Under the pieces are notes generated by a model, which saw nothing but the letters and a program-made list of their open reading frames with translations, searched no databases and was not told the origin of the DNA. Made by a program: the position numbers and the translations under genes. From JAAURS01 sp044923475 (GTDB lineage: Bacteria; Cyanobacteriota; Cyanobacteriia; Thermosynechococcales; Thermosynechococcaceae): a stretch of DNA of 64,000 nt. This document shows positions 28,601 to 37,309 of this stretch, piece by piece (position 1 is the first letter of the stretch; the number at the start of each line of letters is the position of its first letter). Where the stretch lies: contig NZ_CP137338.1 of assembly GCF_044923475.1 (NCBI RefSeq), positions 2,852,001 to 2,916,000 of the forward strand. The letters are read 5' to 3'.

Positions 28601-31600
28601 GCGATATAGCATTGCAACATTCCTCACCCAATTTCAAATCATTCCCCGCTACCAACAATTACTCCAGCGATGGATCGCAGTTCTGGTCGAACAAGGCGAT
28701 CTGCAACTTCAGGAAGGACAGATCTTCGATTTGAAGCCATTATCCCCCGAGCAAGTACAGCAGCTTGGTACAGAAATCAAAAGTCAATGGGCCGATACCC
28801 TCCACAATATCGATCTCATCCAACACTGCGGCGAAAACTTGGCGGCGGTGCTCGCAGGCAACCAAGAACCTCTGATGCTCTATACCGCAGCATCAGAGCA
28901 TCGTTCAGCCAGCACGCCACCACCGGAAATCCCTTTGAATACCTGCTTGAAAGCGATCGCCCAATCCCTGATCGCCTCACTAACCCAATCCCTTTCACCG
29001 AATACTCAGCTCAGAATTTTAGAAGTTGGCGGAGGCAATGGCTTAGTGACAGCAGCCTTACTGCCAAGTTTGCCACCGGATCGCACCCACTATACGTTTA
29101 CCGATGTAGGGGGATGGTTTCTCGAAAAAGCAAGGCAAAAATTTAGCAGCCATTCCTTTGTTGACTATCGCTTCCTCAATCTCGAAAAACCCCTCGCGGA
29201 ACAGGGATATCTGCCCCATAGCGTGGATGTGGTCGTCGCGGTGAATGTTCTTCACGTCACCCAAAACATTGAGGCGACGCTGCAACAAGTTCGTACCTTG
29301 TTAGCCCCTGGTGGCATTCTGTTGCTTTGGGAAATGATCGCGCCGCAATTTGACTTTGAGATCGCCGATAGTTTATTGATGCATCCGGTGACCGAAGCGG
29401 GGCGAGACCAGGGCAATCCCTTTTTATCGAAGAGCCAATGGCAGACAGCGCTCTTTCAGCAAGGCTTTACCAGCGTTGAAGCCTTCTCCGAAACCGAACT
29501 CTTTGGAGAACTGATTCTCGTTGCGCGGACGGACTCTTCTCCTCGCGCTCCGGCAGCTTTTACTGCCCCAAACAGTCATAAGTTGGCTCCTACTCCACTA
29601 GAGACAAAGCCTAATCTTTCGGACTGGTTTTATCTTCCTTCTTGGAAGCGATCGCAGTCACCTTCGTTCCCTACCTCCAAACTCGATTCACAGGCAGACT
29701 GCTGGCTTGTCTTTGCAGATCGATGTGGGCTGGGTGCGACCCTAGTCCAGCGGTTGGTTCAACACCATCAGGATGTAGTGGTGGTCAATGTCGGTGAGCG
29801 GTTTAGTAGCAATCTAGAGGCAGACTACCCGATCTACGCTCTGCGCCCCACCGAACGACAGGACTATGATGCGCTGTTACAAGCCCTACAAGGATTGCAC
29901 AAAATTCCTAAACAAATTGTGCATGCTTGGAGTGTTACACCCGAGGATTGGGGGGATAGTAGTCCAACTCCGCTCGAACAAATAGAAGCACTGGGTTTGA
30001 TGAGTTTGACGTTTTTGGCGCAGGCTCTGGGGGAGGTCTATCCTCACGAGTCGATTGCCGTGGGCGCGATCGCCAATCAGATGCAGGCGGTTACGGGTGC
30101 TGAAACCCTGTGTGCCGAAAAAGCCTTGCTGCTGGGGCCCTGTCGGGTCATGCCCCTAGAGTATCCCAACATCACCTGCATCAGCATCGATCTTGTGCTT
30201 CCGGCAAACCAGCCTGAACTGCTGCAAACCCTCAGCGATCGAGTATTGGCAGAATTGATGACGCTAATGCCCGATGCAGTCGTAGCCTACCGGGGCCATC
30301 ACCGCTGGGTACCTCACTTTGAACCCCTCCAGCTTGAGTCTGAACCATCTCCCCGCCTTAGAGAAAAGGGCGTCTATCTTATTACTGGGGGCTTGGGAGG
30401 CATTGGACTGGCCTTAGCCCAATACCTCGCCCAATCCGTTCGAGCCACACTCATTCTTCTGGGACGTTCGGAATTTCCCGATCGCCAGGATTGGGGCACT
30501 TGGCTGACAACTCATCCTCCTGACGATCCCACAAGCCAGAAGATCCAACACCTCCAGTCGATGGAAGCATTCCAAGCAACGGTACGGGTCATTCAGGCAG
30601 ACGTAGCGAACTTTGAGCAGATGCAAGGGGCGATCTCCCAAATTCAGCAGGAGTTTGGAGCAATTCATGGCGTCATTCACGCGGCTGCGGTGGCAGGTGG
30701 GGGCATGATGCAGCTTGTCACGCAGGAGGCGATCGCCCGTTCCCTTGCCCCCAAAGTTCAGGGTACCCGCATCCTAGAAACACTGCTGCGCGACAACAAC
30801 CTAGACTTCTTCATTCTTTGTTCGTCCCTATCTGCCTTTCAAGGATCGCCAGGGATGATGGACTACGTTGCCGAAAATGCCTTTCTGGATGCCTTTGTCC
30901 AGGAGCGAGCACATCAAAGTTCTATACCAATTCAATCCCTCAACTGGGATCGATGGGCAGGGGTGGGGATGGCTCAGGCAGTAGAGGCTCGCCATCAAAA
31001 CCTGACTGGAGAACCCCTGACTGGAGGACTATCCCGCTCGGAAGGGATGGAAGTATTCCAGCGAGTTTTGAGCGCCGCCCCAATGCCTCAACTTGTTATT
31101 TCGACCCAGGATAGTTCTACCCTGCTGCAACGGGCCAAGGGGCAAAAATCCCTCGCGGAAGTTCTGGCAAAACTCCGCTATTCCCGCCCCACCCATGCCC
31201 GACCCAGCTTAGGCAAAGCCCTAGTAGCGCCCCGCAATGCAGTAGAAGAAACCCTCGCCCAGATTTGGCAGCAGCTTCTGGGCATTGAGCAAGTTGGCAT
31301 CCACGACAACTTCTTTGAATTAGGAGGCGATTCCCTCTTTGCCACCCAGCTTGTAGCGCAACTCTGCAAAACCTTCCAGATCGAACTACCCTACCGTCAA
31401 TTCTTCAACGCACCCACCATCGCTGAATTAGCAGAATGTATCGCTCAAGATACTTCGCGATCGCGAAAAGCAGGAGTATTTCAGTCCCTCATTCAACCTC
31501 GTCCTAAAGACTTAGCACCTTTAGCACTCTCCTTTGCTCAACAGCGCCTTTGGTTTATGGATCGGCTTCAGCCGGGAGATAGTTCCCATACCATTGCTCA

Positions 31601-32966
31601 AGCCGTGCGGCTGATAGGTACGCTCCAAGTCACGGCTTTGGAACAAAGTTTCCAAGAGATTGCGAACCGTCATGAAGCTCTGCGAACCACCTTTTCTCTC
31701 CAAAACGGACAGGCCGTGCAGATTGTTCATCCCCATCTCGCTCTAGAGATGATGCAAATCGATCTTCAGGATCGACTTCTAGAGGAACGAGAGAAAACCG
31801 TGCAGGACTGGGCCTCGGCAGAAGCCCATCGTACCTTCGATCTCGGTCAAGGCCCGTTATTGAATGTCACCCTTTTGCGCCTGGGTGAAACAGAGCATGT
31901 GCTGCTGCTCTCCATGCACCATATTATTGCCGATGGTTGGTCGATTAGCATTCTGCTCCAAGAACTGACGGCCCTGTATACGGCCTTCGCCCAGGGAAAA
32001 CCTTTTCCACTGCCTGCTCTCCCTGTTCAGTATGCTGATTTTGCCCTATGGCAGCGGGACTGGCTGCAAGGGGAACGGTTAGAGACCCAGTTGGCCTACT
32101 GGACTCGGCAATTACAAGATCTCCCTGTTTTAGCACTGCCGAGCACTGCCCCCGTAAGAGCGGTTTGCCCTCCTGCACAACCTCCAACTCGCAACGGCAG
32201 TCGCCAGTATCACCTATTCTCTAAAGCCTTGGTGAAAACCCTGAAGGGCACCCATCAGCGGGAAGGCGTGACCCTATTCATGATCCTGACCGCAGCCTTT
32301 AAGCTGTGGCTGCATCACTATACTGGGCAGTCCGATATTGTGGTGGGCACCGACATTGCCAACCGCAATCAGGCGGGAACCGAAAATCTGATCGGCTTTT
32401 TTGTGAATCAGCTTGTCCTCCGCACGCGGATGGGAGATAACCCCACCTTTGAAACTGTACTGGAGCAAGTTCGTGAAACAACCTTAGATGCCTATGCCCA
32501 CCAAGATTTGCCCTTTGACAAACTTGTAGAAGCCATCAATCCCGTGAGAGATGGGCAGCAAACGCCCTTGTTTCAGGTCAAGATTGTGCTGGAAACGCCT
32601 CAGATCAATCCCTTCACTCTACCCGGATTGACCCTTCAGCCATTGACGGTAGAACGGAACACAGTCCAGTTCGATCTGCTTTTGGAGTTGAACGAGACAG
32701 AACGGGGACTCCACAGTATTTGGGAGTACAACACCGATCGGTTCGAGCGCAACACCATCACCCAGATGATGGTGCAATTCGATCGGCTTTTGCACCACAT
32801 TGCCCAGCATCCCGATGCCACTTTAAGCGATCTCACCTCTGCCCTGGCTGAAGCCGAAATGAAACAGCAGATCGCGCAAGTGCAAACCTACGAAACCACA
32901 ATTCAGCGACAGCTCGCTACCTTAAAGCGCGATCGCCGCTCTACCCCAGAAAGGAGTTCCCCATGA
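25638..32966 (+). CDS. Hybrid PKS-NRPS KS-AT-cMT-KR-ACP-C
   Basis: A 2442-aa protein. Start 25638 follows AGGAGG and overlaps the previous stop by 4 nt. The KS has TACSTS near 183. The AT has GHSIGEY near 658 and HAFHSP (malonyl type). A SAM methyltransferase has LEVGGGNG near 1128 and sits between the AT and KR, as C-methyltransferases do. The KR has TGGLGGIG near 1582 with SSLSAFQGSPGMMDYVAEN. The ACP has GGDSL near 1896. A C-terminal C domain has HHIIADG near 2094. It should add an alpha-methylated, beta-hydroxy ketide unit and then condense it with the residue on the interface module at 34034-37309. The last ~40 residues are predicted helical and charged, possibly a docking helix. A repeat interrupts the KS-AT linker. 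Confidence 0.93.
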   Translation: MSSPETSIARNGSEIAIIGMAGRFPGANTLEAFWQNLKNGVESISFFTDAELLAAGVDPALLQDPHFVKARAELAAPEGFDAAFFGFSPREAELTDPQHRLFLECAWSSLEHAGYDPATYPGAIGVFAGSSLSRYWLNVYLNPAYKETVDPYKLAIANDKDFLATRVSYKLNLEGPSLTLQTACSTSLVAVHLAAQSLLNGECDMALAGGVSIGTSRKTGYRSVEGGISSPDGRCRAFDAAAQGTVGGEGMGIVVLKRLDDALADGDCIHAVIKGSAINNDGALKVSYTAPRIDSQAKVIQTAYAIAEVEPETVSYIEAHGTATALGDPIEIAALTQAFRSQTQKKGFCAIGSVKTNVGHLDAAAGVTGLIKTVLALKHQQIPASLHYKAPNPQIDFANSPFYVNATLAEWTANGTPRRAGVSSFGIGGTNVHVVLEEALERAFVKSQRDCTGPLNPPILGDFEDRSSTVLREKSTNVGMQVLRLSAKTSSALESATTNLANHLRQHSQLNLADVAYTLHVGRKDFEHRRFVVCESLTEAATSLENCDPQRVFTGFVESGARSIAFLFPGQGAQYPNMGRDLYEREPLFRRQIDDCAERLQPHLGFDLRTVLYPANTDLEAATQQLTQTAIAQPALFTIEYALAQLWMAWGVQPTATIGHSIGEYVAACLAGVFSLEDALTLVAQRGRLMQQLPPGAMLSVRCSESDLQNLLPDRLGTELFLAGSNSPAVCVVSGTVEAIATLQQDLVAKEIGCRQLQTSHAFHSPSVEPILPTFAQTLQGISLHAPQLPFLSNLTGTWITDDEAIDPQYWCSHLRHTVRFSAGIKELLDTCSVFLEVGPGRTLSTFTQQHSVSPQQLVLTSLRHPQEERSDDGFLLNAVGRLWLAGIDVKPGVFYPELRQRVPLPTYPFEHQRYWIDSPPTVTGESLRPATDVWTDMVAAGHGVAQSQVLTLDEPTHRMQRQTLDRLCVAYMNLALRQLGAFAHPDERYSIATFLTQFQIIPRYQQLLQRWIAVLVEQGDLQLQEGQIFDLKPLSPEQVQQLGTEIKSQWADTLHNIDLIQHCGENLAAVLAGNQEPLMLYTAASEHRSASTPPPEIPLNTCLKAIAQSLIASLTQSLSPNTQLRILEVGGGNGLVTAALLPSLPPDRTHYTFTDVGGWFLEKARQKFSSHSFVDYRFLNLEKPLAEQGYLPHSVDVVVAVNVLHVTQNIEATLQQVRTLLAPGGILLLWEMIAPQFDFEIADSLLMHPVTEAGRDQGNPFLSKSQWQTALFQQGFTSVEAFSETELFGELILVARTDSSPRAPAAFTAPNSHKLAPTPLETKPNLSDWFYLPSWKRSQSPSFPTSKLDSQADCWLVFADRCGLGATLVQRLVQHHQDVVVVNVGERFSSNLEADYPIYALRPTERQDYDALLQALQGLHKIPKQIVHAWSVTPEDWGDSSPTPLEQIEALGLMSLTFLAQALGEVYPHESIAVGAIANQMQAVTGAETLCAEKALLLGPCRVMPLEYPNITCISIDLVLPANQPELLQTLSDRVLAELMTLMPDAVVAYRGHHRWVPHFEPLQLESEPSPRLREKGVYLITGGLGGIGLALAQYLAQSVRATLILLGRSEFPDRQDWGTWLTTHPPDDPTSQKIQHLQSMEAFQATVRVIQADVANFEQMQGAISQIQQEFGAIHGVIHAAAVAGGGMMQLVTQEAIARSLAPKVQGTRILETLLRDNNLDFFILCSSLSAFQGSPGMMDYVAENAFLDAFVQERAHQSSIPIQSLNWDRWAGVGMAQAVEARHQNLTGEPLTGGLSRSEGMEVFQRVLSAAPMPQLVISTQDSSTLLQRAKGQKSLAEVLAKLRYSRPTHARPSLGKALVAPRNAVEETLAQIWQQLLGIEQVGIHDNFFELGGDSLFATQLVAQLCKTFQIELPYRQFFNAPTIAELAECIAQDTSRSRKAGVFQSLIQPRPKDLAPLALSFAQQRLWFMDRLQPGDSSHTIAQAVRLIGTLQVTALEQSFQEIANRHEALRTTFSLQNGQAVQIVHPHLALEMMQIDLQDRLLEEREKTVQDWASAEAHRTFDLGQGPLLNVTLLRLGETEHVLLLSMHHIIADGWSISILLQELTALYTAFAQGKPFPLPALPVQYADFALWQRDWLQGERLETQLAYWTRQLQDLPVLALPSTAPVRAVCPPAQPPTRNGSRQYHLFSKALVKTLKGTHQREGVTLFMILTAAFKLWLHHYTGQSDIVVGTDIANRNQAGTENLIGFFVNQLVLRTRMGDNPTFETVLEQVRETTLDAYAHQDLPFDKLVEAINPVRDGQQTPLFQVKIVLETPQINPFTLPGLTLQPLTVERNTVQFDLLLELNETERGLHSIWEYNTDRFERNTITQMMVQFDRLLHHIAQHPDATLSDLTSALAEAEMKQQIAQVQTYETTIQRQLATLKRDRRSTPERSSP
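26991..27033 (+). repeat. In-frame palindromic repeat insertion 5
   Basis: The core TCCCCCA / TGGGGGA with a four-base loop lies at 27005-27022, within the KS-AT linker. It encodes GPLNPPILGDFEDRS, almost the same peptide as insertion 2. The two DNA copies agree from GCCCCCTAAATCCCCCAA through TGGGGGACTTTGAAGATCG apart from three bases in the loop. Confidence 0.85.
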
Positions 32967-34033
32967 CCCAAACCGGATATAGCCCTCAGGCTCCAGGAAA
33001 GCTCCAACGCAAGGCATTGAGTTTCTCCCCAGCCGATCTGATTAAAATTGAACCCCTCTCTCCCGATAACTCTCACTTTCCGCTGGTGATTAAGCCTGCG
33101 GTCAAAGGTGTGGATTTACCCACTTGGGCCGAGATGAGCCGATCTTGGATTCAATCTCAATTGCTAGAGCACGGGGCCATCTTGTTTCGCGACTTTGCTG
33201 TGCCCTCCGTTGAGGTCTTTCAGCAAACCATCGCAGCCATCGCCACTGAAGCCATGGAATATCGCTATCGAGCCTCACCGCGATCGCAGGTTGCAGAGCG
33301 GATCTATACCTCCACCGACTACCCTGCCGATCAAAGTATCTTTCCCCATAACGAACACGCCTACTCTCCGACCTTTCCCCTCAAAATTTTCTTCTATTGC
33401 CAAACACCAGCTCAACAGGGGGGCGAGACACCGATAGGCAGCTCCCGTCAAGTGTTAGCGCGGATCGATTCAGAGATTCGCGATCGCTTCATTGCCAAAC
33501 AGATTCTATACGTGCGTAACTTTGGGGATGGGTTTGGATTGCCTTGGCAGACCGTCTTTCAAACCACCGATCCAGCAGTGGTGGATGCCTACTGTCAGCA
33601 GCAGGGCGTCGAGACCGAGTGGAAGTCTGGCGATCGCCTGCGCACCCGGCAAATTGGCCCAGCGATCGTCGCGCATCCACAAACGGGTTCGCCCGTTTGG
33701 TTTAACCACGCCACCTTTTTTCATGTTTCTACCCTACCTGAGGCCATCCGCACCCCGCTACTGGCCAACTTTGCTGACCTAGACCTTCCCACCCAAACCT
33801 TTTATGGCGACGGCACAGCCATTGAGCCAGACGTCATCGAGCATCTGCGGAGGGCCTATCAGCACACCACGATCGCCTTCCCTTGGCAGTCAGGGGATAT
33901 TGTGCTGCTCGACAACATGCTCGCGATTCACGGTCGTCAACCCTTTGTCGGCCCACGACAAGTTTTAGTCGGGATGGCTGAACCTTACAGCCCCAATCAT
34001 TCTTTAGCCCGTGTCACAGAGGGGGAGCATTAG
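32963..34033 (+). CDS. SyrP/TauD-type amino acid beta-hydroxylase (2, stand-alone)
   Basis: A 356-aa Fe(II)/2-oxoglutarate dioxygenase. ATG 32963 overlaps the PKS-NRPS stop by 4 nt and is preceded by AAAGGAG. The iron ligands are H-N-E in SIFPHNEHAY and the histidine of NMLAIHGR, with the cofactor arginine in GPRQVLVG. It is closely related to the hydroxylase at 4193-5248 (IYTSTDYPA, RNFGDG, WQTVFQT, WFNHA.FFHVST all shared). The gene lies between a C domain and the interface-A-PCP module whose A code looks histidine-specific, so beta-hydroxylation of PCP-bound histidine is the most likely role. This is inferred from position and from the known beta-hydroxy-His siderophore systems. Confidence 0.88.
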   Translation: MTQTGYSPQAPGKLQRKALSFSPADLIKIEPLSPDNSHFPLVIKPAVKGVDLPTWAEMSRSWIQSQLLEHGAILFRDFAVPSVEVFQQTIAAIATEAMEYRYRASPRSQVAERIYTSTDYPADQSIFPHNEHAYSPTFPLKIFFYCQTPAQQGGETPIGSSRQVLARIDSEIRDRFIAKQILYVRNFGDGFGLPWQTVFQTTDPAVVDAYCQQQGVETEWKSGDRLRTRQIGPAIVAHPQTGSPVWFNHATFFHVSTLPEAIRTPLLANFADLDLPTQTFYGDGTAIEPDVIEHLRRAYQHTTIAFPWQSGDIVLLDNMLAIHGRQPFVGPRQVLVGMAEPYSPNHSLARVTEGEH

Positions 34034-37000
34034 ATGACCACCGCAACGATCCAACGATTTCGGCTATCGCTTCAACAAGAGCGGCTTTGGAACTTACAGC
34101 AAGGAGTTGTACAGCAAGGTGAACCTCACCCCTACAGCGTGCACGGCCAAATTGCGATTGACGGGCCGATCCAGCTTGATACCTTAGCCCAGGCTATCCA
34201 AACCCTCGTCCAGCGTCACGAAATTTTCCGCACTACTTTCGTCTGTCCACCAGGTATGACCCTTCCAGTGCAGATGATTCGTGCAGAAAGTTTTTTGAGC
34301 CATAACACTAACAACCTTACCCATCTGGATCCCGACACTCAGGAAACTCAGCTTGAAGCCCTGTGGCAGCAATGGATTAAACCTTTGAGTGCGGGTCTCC
34401 AAGATCTGCCTTGGCAGAGTCTTTTGGTTACGCTTTCTCCCACGCAGCACATGCTTTTGGTGCGCCTCAGTGCTCTCCATGCCGATGCCGCGACCCTCAC
34501 CCAACTGGTGGCAGAAATCGGGCGCTGCTATCACGCAACCCTGGCCCATGAGTCCGCCGCAGACGACCCCCTTCAATATGCAGATTTTGCGGAATGGCAG
34601 CAGGGGCTTTTAGTCGCAACTGAAACAGCCATCGGTCAAGCGTATTGGCTCAAGCAAGATTACACAGAGTTCCACAGATTTAAGCTCCCCTTTGAGCGTT
34701 CTGAGACGCAACCGACTGGATTTACGCCTCAACATATTGCGTTAACCTTTGAGCCTGAACAAACTACCAAACTTGGGGCAATGGCTCAAACCTTAGATGT
34801 TCCTGTTTCTACCGTTTTGTTGACCTGCTGGCATATCCTACTCTGGCGCTGGACAGGCGACCCCAAAATCCGCATCGGTACAGCCTTTACAGGACGGAAG
34901 TATGCAGAACTCGAAACCGTGTTGGGAAATTTGACCAAGTATTTACCTTTAGTGCACTCCTGCCAATCCCATCAAACCTTTCTAGATGTTCTGAAAAATA
35001 TCGACACTTCCCTTCAGGACATGCACCAGTGGCAAGATTGCTTTACCTGGGATTGCGCGACCAACCCCGCTCTTCCACCCCAAAAGCAGTACTGGCCCAT
35101 TGGCTATGACTACCATCCCCTCACGGCAACTTCCTGTCATGGTGAGATCTCTTTTTCTTTGTTACGGCAGATTGCTTGTCTAGAGCCATTTAACTTGAGG
35201 TTGGCTTGTACCGAGCAGCAACAAACCCTCGCCACAGCATTCCACTACGATGCGAGTCTCTTCAGTGCCGCAGTTGTTCGGGAAATGGCGGCCCAATTTC
35301 ATCAGCTTGTAGACAGTGCCATTCACACGCCAGAAATCCCCATTCGTTCCCTCGATCTTCTGCACAATCGTCACCAGATCCTGGTCGAGTTTAACCAAAC
35401 CCCAGCCACCTATCCCAAAGAAGTCTGTATCCATCACCTCATCAGTGCCCAGGCTGAACGCTTCCCTGTTGGCATTGCTGTGGCTTGTGCCGATCGGCAG
35501 CTCACCTACCAAGATCTAGAACATCGCTCCAACCAATTGGCCCATCACCTGCAACAGCTTGGTGTCGGGCCAGAGGTTTTAGTGGGCTTTTGCGTCGAGC
35601 GATCGCCCCTAATGATTATCGGCATTCTCGGCATCCTCAAAGCAGGGGGGGCTTACGTACCTCTCGATCCCACCTATCCGAGCACCCGTTTAGACTTCTT
35701 GCGCCAAGATGCTCGGGTTTCTCTATTGCTCACCCAGCAGCATCTTGTCTCTCAATTCCCTGAAACTCAAGTCCTGTGTTTAGATGCGGATTGGGATGCG
35801 ATCGCCCACCATCCTTCTGCACCCGTTACCAGTCCTGTAACACCGGATAACTTAGCCTACGTCATCTACACCTCTGGCTCCGCCGGACAGCCCAAGGGCG
35901 TTCAGATTACCCATCGCAATCTCGTGCATTCCACCTATGCGCGGCTTCTAACCTACCCCACACCCATCCATCGCTTTTTACTCCTTTCCTCCTTCGCCTT
36001 TGATAGCTCCGTGGCAGGCATTTTCTGGAGCCTCTGTCAGGGAGGGGAACTCCATTTACCCGAAGTCGGACTAGAGCGCGATCCGGCAGGACTCGTGGCG
36101 GCGATCGCCCACCATCAGATTTCCCATCTGCTCGCGCTACCCTCGCTCTATAACCTGCTCTTAGAAACCGCTCAACCCCAGCAGCTTAAATCCCTACAAA
36201 CCACGATCGTGGCTGGGGAGGTTTGCCCTACTGCGCTCGTTCGTCGTCATTTAGACCAATACCCTGAAACGCCACTCTTTAATGAATATGGACCTACGGA
36301 AGGAACCGTTTGGAGTACGGTCTATCGCTGCGAAGGAGAGGTTCAGAAATTACCCAGTACTGTGTCCAGTACTGTGCCGATTGGCCGTCCCATTCCCAAT
36401 GCCCAGATTTACATTTTGGATGCCCAGCAGCAGCCTGTCCCCATTGGCGTCACAGGCGAGCTTTACGTGGGTGGGGAAGGCGTCGCGAGGGGGTATTTAC
36501 ATCAGCCTCAGTTAACCGCTGAAAAATTTATTCCCCATCCCTTTGCTGCCGACCCAGATGCCAAACTCTACCGCACTGGAGATTTGGCCCGCTACCGTCC
36601 CAATGGCGACATTGAGTTCCTAGGACGCATGGACGATCAAATAAAACTGCGCGGCTTTCGGATTGAGCTGGGAGAAATTGAAGCGGCAATCGCCCAACAC
36701 CCGTCTATCCTAGAAACCATTGTTTTGGTGCGCGAAGACAGTCCCGGAGATCGGCGGCTCGTGGCCTATCTGCGCCCGCAACCAGATGCAGACCCTAATC
36801 TAACGGATATCCTACGCCAAACCCTACGGGAAACCTTGCCCGACTATATGGTGCCTTCGATATTTATCTCGCTCAAAACCTTCCCCCGAACGCCCAATGG
36901 CAAAATAGATCGGCAGATGCTCCCCAGCCCCGATCGAGTCCAACCCGAACGCTCCCATGCCTTTGTTGCGCCTCGTACCGCCACGGAAGTAAAGCTTGGA

Positions 37001-37309
37001 GAGATTTGGACGGCAATCTTAAAAGTCGATCCCGTTGGCATCCATGACAACTTCTTTGACCTCGGTGGACATTCTCTCCTGGCAACCCAACTAGCTTCAC
37101 GCTGCCGAGATACCTTCCACGTCGAAATCCCACTTCGCCAATTCTTTGCCGCACCCACGATCGCAGATTTAGCCATATCGATCGCTCAACAGTTGGCTGA
37201 TGCTTCCGAGGAAGACGTTTTTGCCCAGGCCCTAGCGGAAATTCAACAGCTCTCAGATGAAGAAGCCCAAGCCATGCTTGCCACCCTCGAACAGGAGGCC
37301 CACCGATGA
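34034..37309 (+). CDS. NRPS module: interface-A(His-like)-PCP
   Basis: A 1091-aa module starting directly after the hydroxylase stop (ATG 34034, GGGGGAG upstream). The interface domain (1-440) has SALHADA instead of HHxxxDG, the third such case. The A domain code reads DSAAIAEVW by hand. This is one change from the code I recall for the His module of bleomycin synthetase (DSALIAEVW), so histidine is the best guess. The A3 P-loop is TSGSAGQPKG: the usual second threonine is alanine, which is unusual and may affect adenylation. PCP GGHSL is near 1011. The C-terminal LSDEEAQAMLATLEQEAHR resembles the PKS C-terminus at 21.9 kb and probably docks the next NRPS. Confidence 0.91.
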   Translation: MTTATIQRFRLSLQQERLWNLQQGVVQQGEPHPYSVHGQIAIDGPIQLDTLAQAIQTLVQRHEIFRTTFVCPPGMTLPVQMIRAESFLSHNTNNLTHLDPDTQETQLEALWQQWIKPLSAGLQDLPWQSLLVTLSPTQHMLLVRLSALHADAATLTQLVAEIGRCYHATLAHESAADDPLQYADFAEWQQGLLVATETAIGQAYWLKQDYTEFHRFKLPFERSETQPTGFTPQHIALTFEPEQTTKLGAMAQTLDVPVSTVLLTCWHILLWRWTGDPKIRIGTAFTGRKYAELETVLGNLTKYLPLVHSCQSHQTFLDVLKNIDTSLQDMHQWQDCFTWDCATNPALPPQKQYWPIGYDYHPLTATSCHGEISFSLLRQIACLEPFNLRLACTEQQQTLATAFHYDASLFSAAVVREMAAQFHQLVDSAIHTPEIPIRSLDLLHNRHQILVEFNQTPATYPKEVCIHHLISAQAERFPVGIAVACADRQLTYQDLEHRSNQLAHHLQQLGVGPEVLVGFCVERSPLMIIGILGILKAGGAYVPLDPTYPSTRLDFLRQDARVSLLLTQQHLVSQFPETQVLCLDADWDAIAHHPSAPVTSPVTPDNLAYVIYTSGSAGQPKGVQITHRNLVHSTYARLLTYPTPIHRFLLLSSFAFDSSVAGIFWSLCQGGELHLPEVGLERDPAGLVAAIAHHQISHLLALPSLYNLLLETAQPQQLKSLQTTIVAGEVCPTALVRRHLDQYPETPLFNEYGPTEGTVWSTVYRCEGEVQKLPSTVSSTVPIGRPIPNAQIYILDAQQQPVPIGVTGELYVGGEGVARGYLHQPQLTAEKFIPHPFAADPDAKLYRTGDLARYRPNGDIEFLGRMDDQIKLRGFRIELGEIEAAIAQHPSILETIVLVREDSPGDRRLVAYLRPQPDADPNLTDILRQTLRETLPDYMVPSIFISLKTFPRTPNGKIDRQMLPSPDRVQPERSHAFVAPRTATEVKLGEIWTAILKVDPVGIHDNFFDLGGHSLLATQLASRCRDTFHVEIPLRQFFAAPTIADLAISIAQQLADASEEDVFAQALAEIQQLSDEEAQAMLATLEQEAHR

